DNA of 34,242 nt from Bacteroides sp. CAG:709 (GTDB lineage: Bacteria > Bacteroidota > Bacteroidia > Bacteroidales > UBA932), in contig FR882179.1 in NCBI GenBank assembly GCA_000434935.1, forward strand, positions 1 to 34,242. Direction: 5' to 3'. This document shows, in pieces, positions 33,441-34,242 of this stretch. The position numbers and the translations under genes were made by a program. A model generated the notes under the pieces. It was not told the origin of the DNA. It made no database searches and was given only the letters and a program-made list of their open reading frames with translations. The stretch's first letter is position 1, and every line of letters starts with the position of its first letter.

Positions 33441-34242
33441 ATGAAACATACTGGAATCATAACAATCTTGCTTGCCCTGACTTCGCTGTTCGCCTCATGC
33501 GACAAAGGAGGCGCCGACACACCTATAGGCCCGGAAGACATGACCATGAACGTGCTCTTCATCGGAAACTCGCTTACAGCCGATGCCGTGGAACATCTGC
33601 CGCGCATATTCAAGAATATGGGCATAACGAACGTCAACCTTTATGCGGTATATCGCGGTGGATTCACACTTCCGCGCTATGTAGAAGTGTATGATGAGCC
33701 GAATTCATGCGCATTGTTCTATTGCAGGGCCGGTCATGAAGACTGGGAGGTATGGGACGTGAAACAGGATGACTGCCTCAAAGACATTGTCAATCTGCAA
33801 CCTTGGGACGTGATTTCGATTCAGGAGCATACCGGGGCGGAAGAGGCATGGAGCTGGACCGGGAGGGAGGAGAATGCCATCAAGACATTGGTGGAGAGGT
33901 TCAACAATGCACATCCGGACCACCTCCCGACGATGGTTTATCTGATGTCCCACGTCTACGGCAACGTGCGCTACCAGAACAATGTCCTCTGGGAGAAATT
34001 CGACGGCGACAACAACAAGATGTGGGAGACATGCCTCGGATTCATCAAGCCGCTCAAGGAGCGCATTCCGATAAATACCATAATTCCTTGTGCCACAGCC
34101 GTCCAGAATCTCCGCACATCCGAATTGAACTGGACTCATCCGATGGACATGTCCCGTGACGGTGTGCATTCCGACAAAGGCATCACACGCTTCTGTGAGG
34201 CTGCCACGGTCTTCCAGATGGTATTCAAGCCACGTTTAGGGA
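33441..34242 (+). CDS. SGNH-like (DUF4886-type) lipoprotein, cut by window end
   Basis: The frame is open from ATG 33441 to the last base, giving at least 267 residues. It starts with a lipoprotein signal (cysteine 20, SLFASC). The block MNVLFIGNSLT (about 36-46) is the serine motif of SGNH/GDSL hydrolases, and SRDGVHSDKG near residue 245 supplies the Asp-x-x-His pair, so a Ser-Asp-His triad is plausible. VISIQEHTGAEEAW and YLMSHVYG resemble further blocks of DUF4886 proteins. Members are thought to be esterases, possibly deacetylating glycans, which fits the locus. The product end and any later genes lie outside the window. The four-base gap to the glycoside hydrolase places it in the same operon. 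Confidence 0.8.
   Translation, partial: MKHTGIITILLALTSLFASCDKGGADTPIGPEDMTMNVLFIGNSLTADAVEHLPRIFKNMGITNVNLYAVYRGGFTLPRYVEVYDEPNSCALFYCRAGHEDWEVWDVKQDDCLKDIVNLQPWDVISIQEHTGAEEAWSWTGREENAIKTLVERFNNAHPDHLPTMVYLMSHVYGNVRYQNNVLWEKFDGDNNKMWETCLGFIKPLKERIPINTIIPCATAVQNLRTSELNWTHPMDMSRDGVHSDKGITRFCEAATVFQMVFKPRLG

Noticed and set aside
1..34242. tRNA, rRNA, CRISPR or insertion sequence
   Set aside because: Gaps are short and I found no cloverleaf, spaced direct repeats, transposase motifs or terminal inverted repeats. A tRNAscan or IS search would be the decisive check.

Overview
The window looks like a chromosomal segment from a member of the Bacteroidales (phylum Bacteroidota). The evidence is a hybrid two-component regulator (HTCS) next to a susC/susD pair, a fused DAHP synthase-chorismate mutase, Bacteroidota-type LpxK and PfkA, and repeated promoter boxes of the form TAnnTTTG with few good Shine-Dalgarno sites. 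Coding density is high. I see no rRNA, tRNA, CRISPR array, insertion sequence or prophage, and no gene-free stretch longer than 300 bases. The genus cannot be fixed from the sequence alone.

Bases 1-14,070 are mostly housekeeping. pfkA (minus) diverges from dus and lpxK (plus). lpxK converges, with a 30-base overlap, on a minus-strand aromatic amino acid operon: aminotransferase, tyrA, then DAHP synthase-chorismate mutase. Upstream of that operon, after pyrH-frr, is the most striking signal in the window. A 17-codon leader ORF encodes six tyrosines (MIGQTRYYYSYSYFYQK). It is followed by mutually exclusive antiterminator and terminator hairpins and a run of eight T, about 50 bases before the aminotransferase start. 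This is the architecture of a tyrosine-sensing, ribosome-mediated transcription attenuator. Next come a solitary sdhC-type cytochrome b gene without its A and B partners, a translationally coupled trio of small envelope genes (YtxH, holin-like, small protein), and a minus-strand operon of a membrane coiled-coil protein, hemW and an Xaa-Pro aminopeptidase.

Bases 14,200-34,242 form a polysaccharide-utilisation-type locus. A secreted protein with several NPCBM-like modules is divergent from a complete 1320-residue HTCS regulator. Downstream, under a promoter flanked by two inverted repeats, lies a tight seven-gene run with gaps of 4-31 bases: susC, susD, a sialidase-fold/CBM9-like lipoprotein, a fimbrillin-like lipoprotein with a C-terminal Fibrobacter-paralogous domain, a secreted DUF5107-TPR protein, a secreted clan-A glycoside hydrolase, and an SGNH/DUF4886-like lipoprotein cut by the window edge. 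The expected logic is that HTCS senses a glycan fragment in the periplasm and activates the susC operon, whose products bind, cut and import the glycan. The substrate cannot be read from the sequence. The enzyme set is not one I recognise as a characterised locus.
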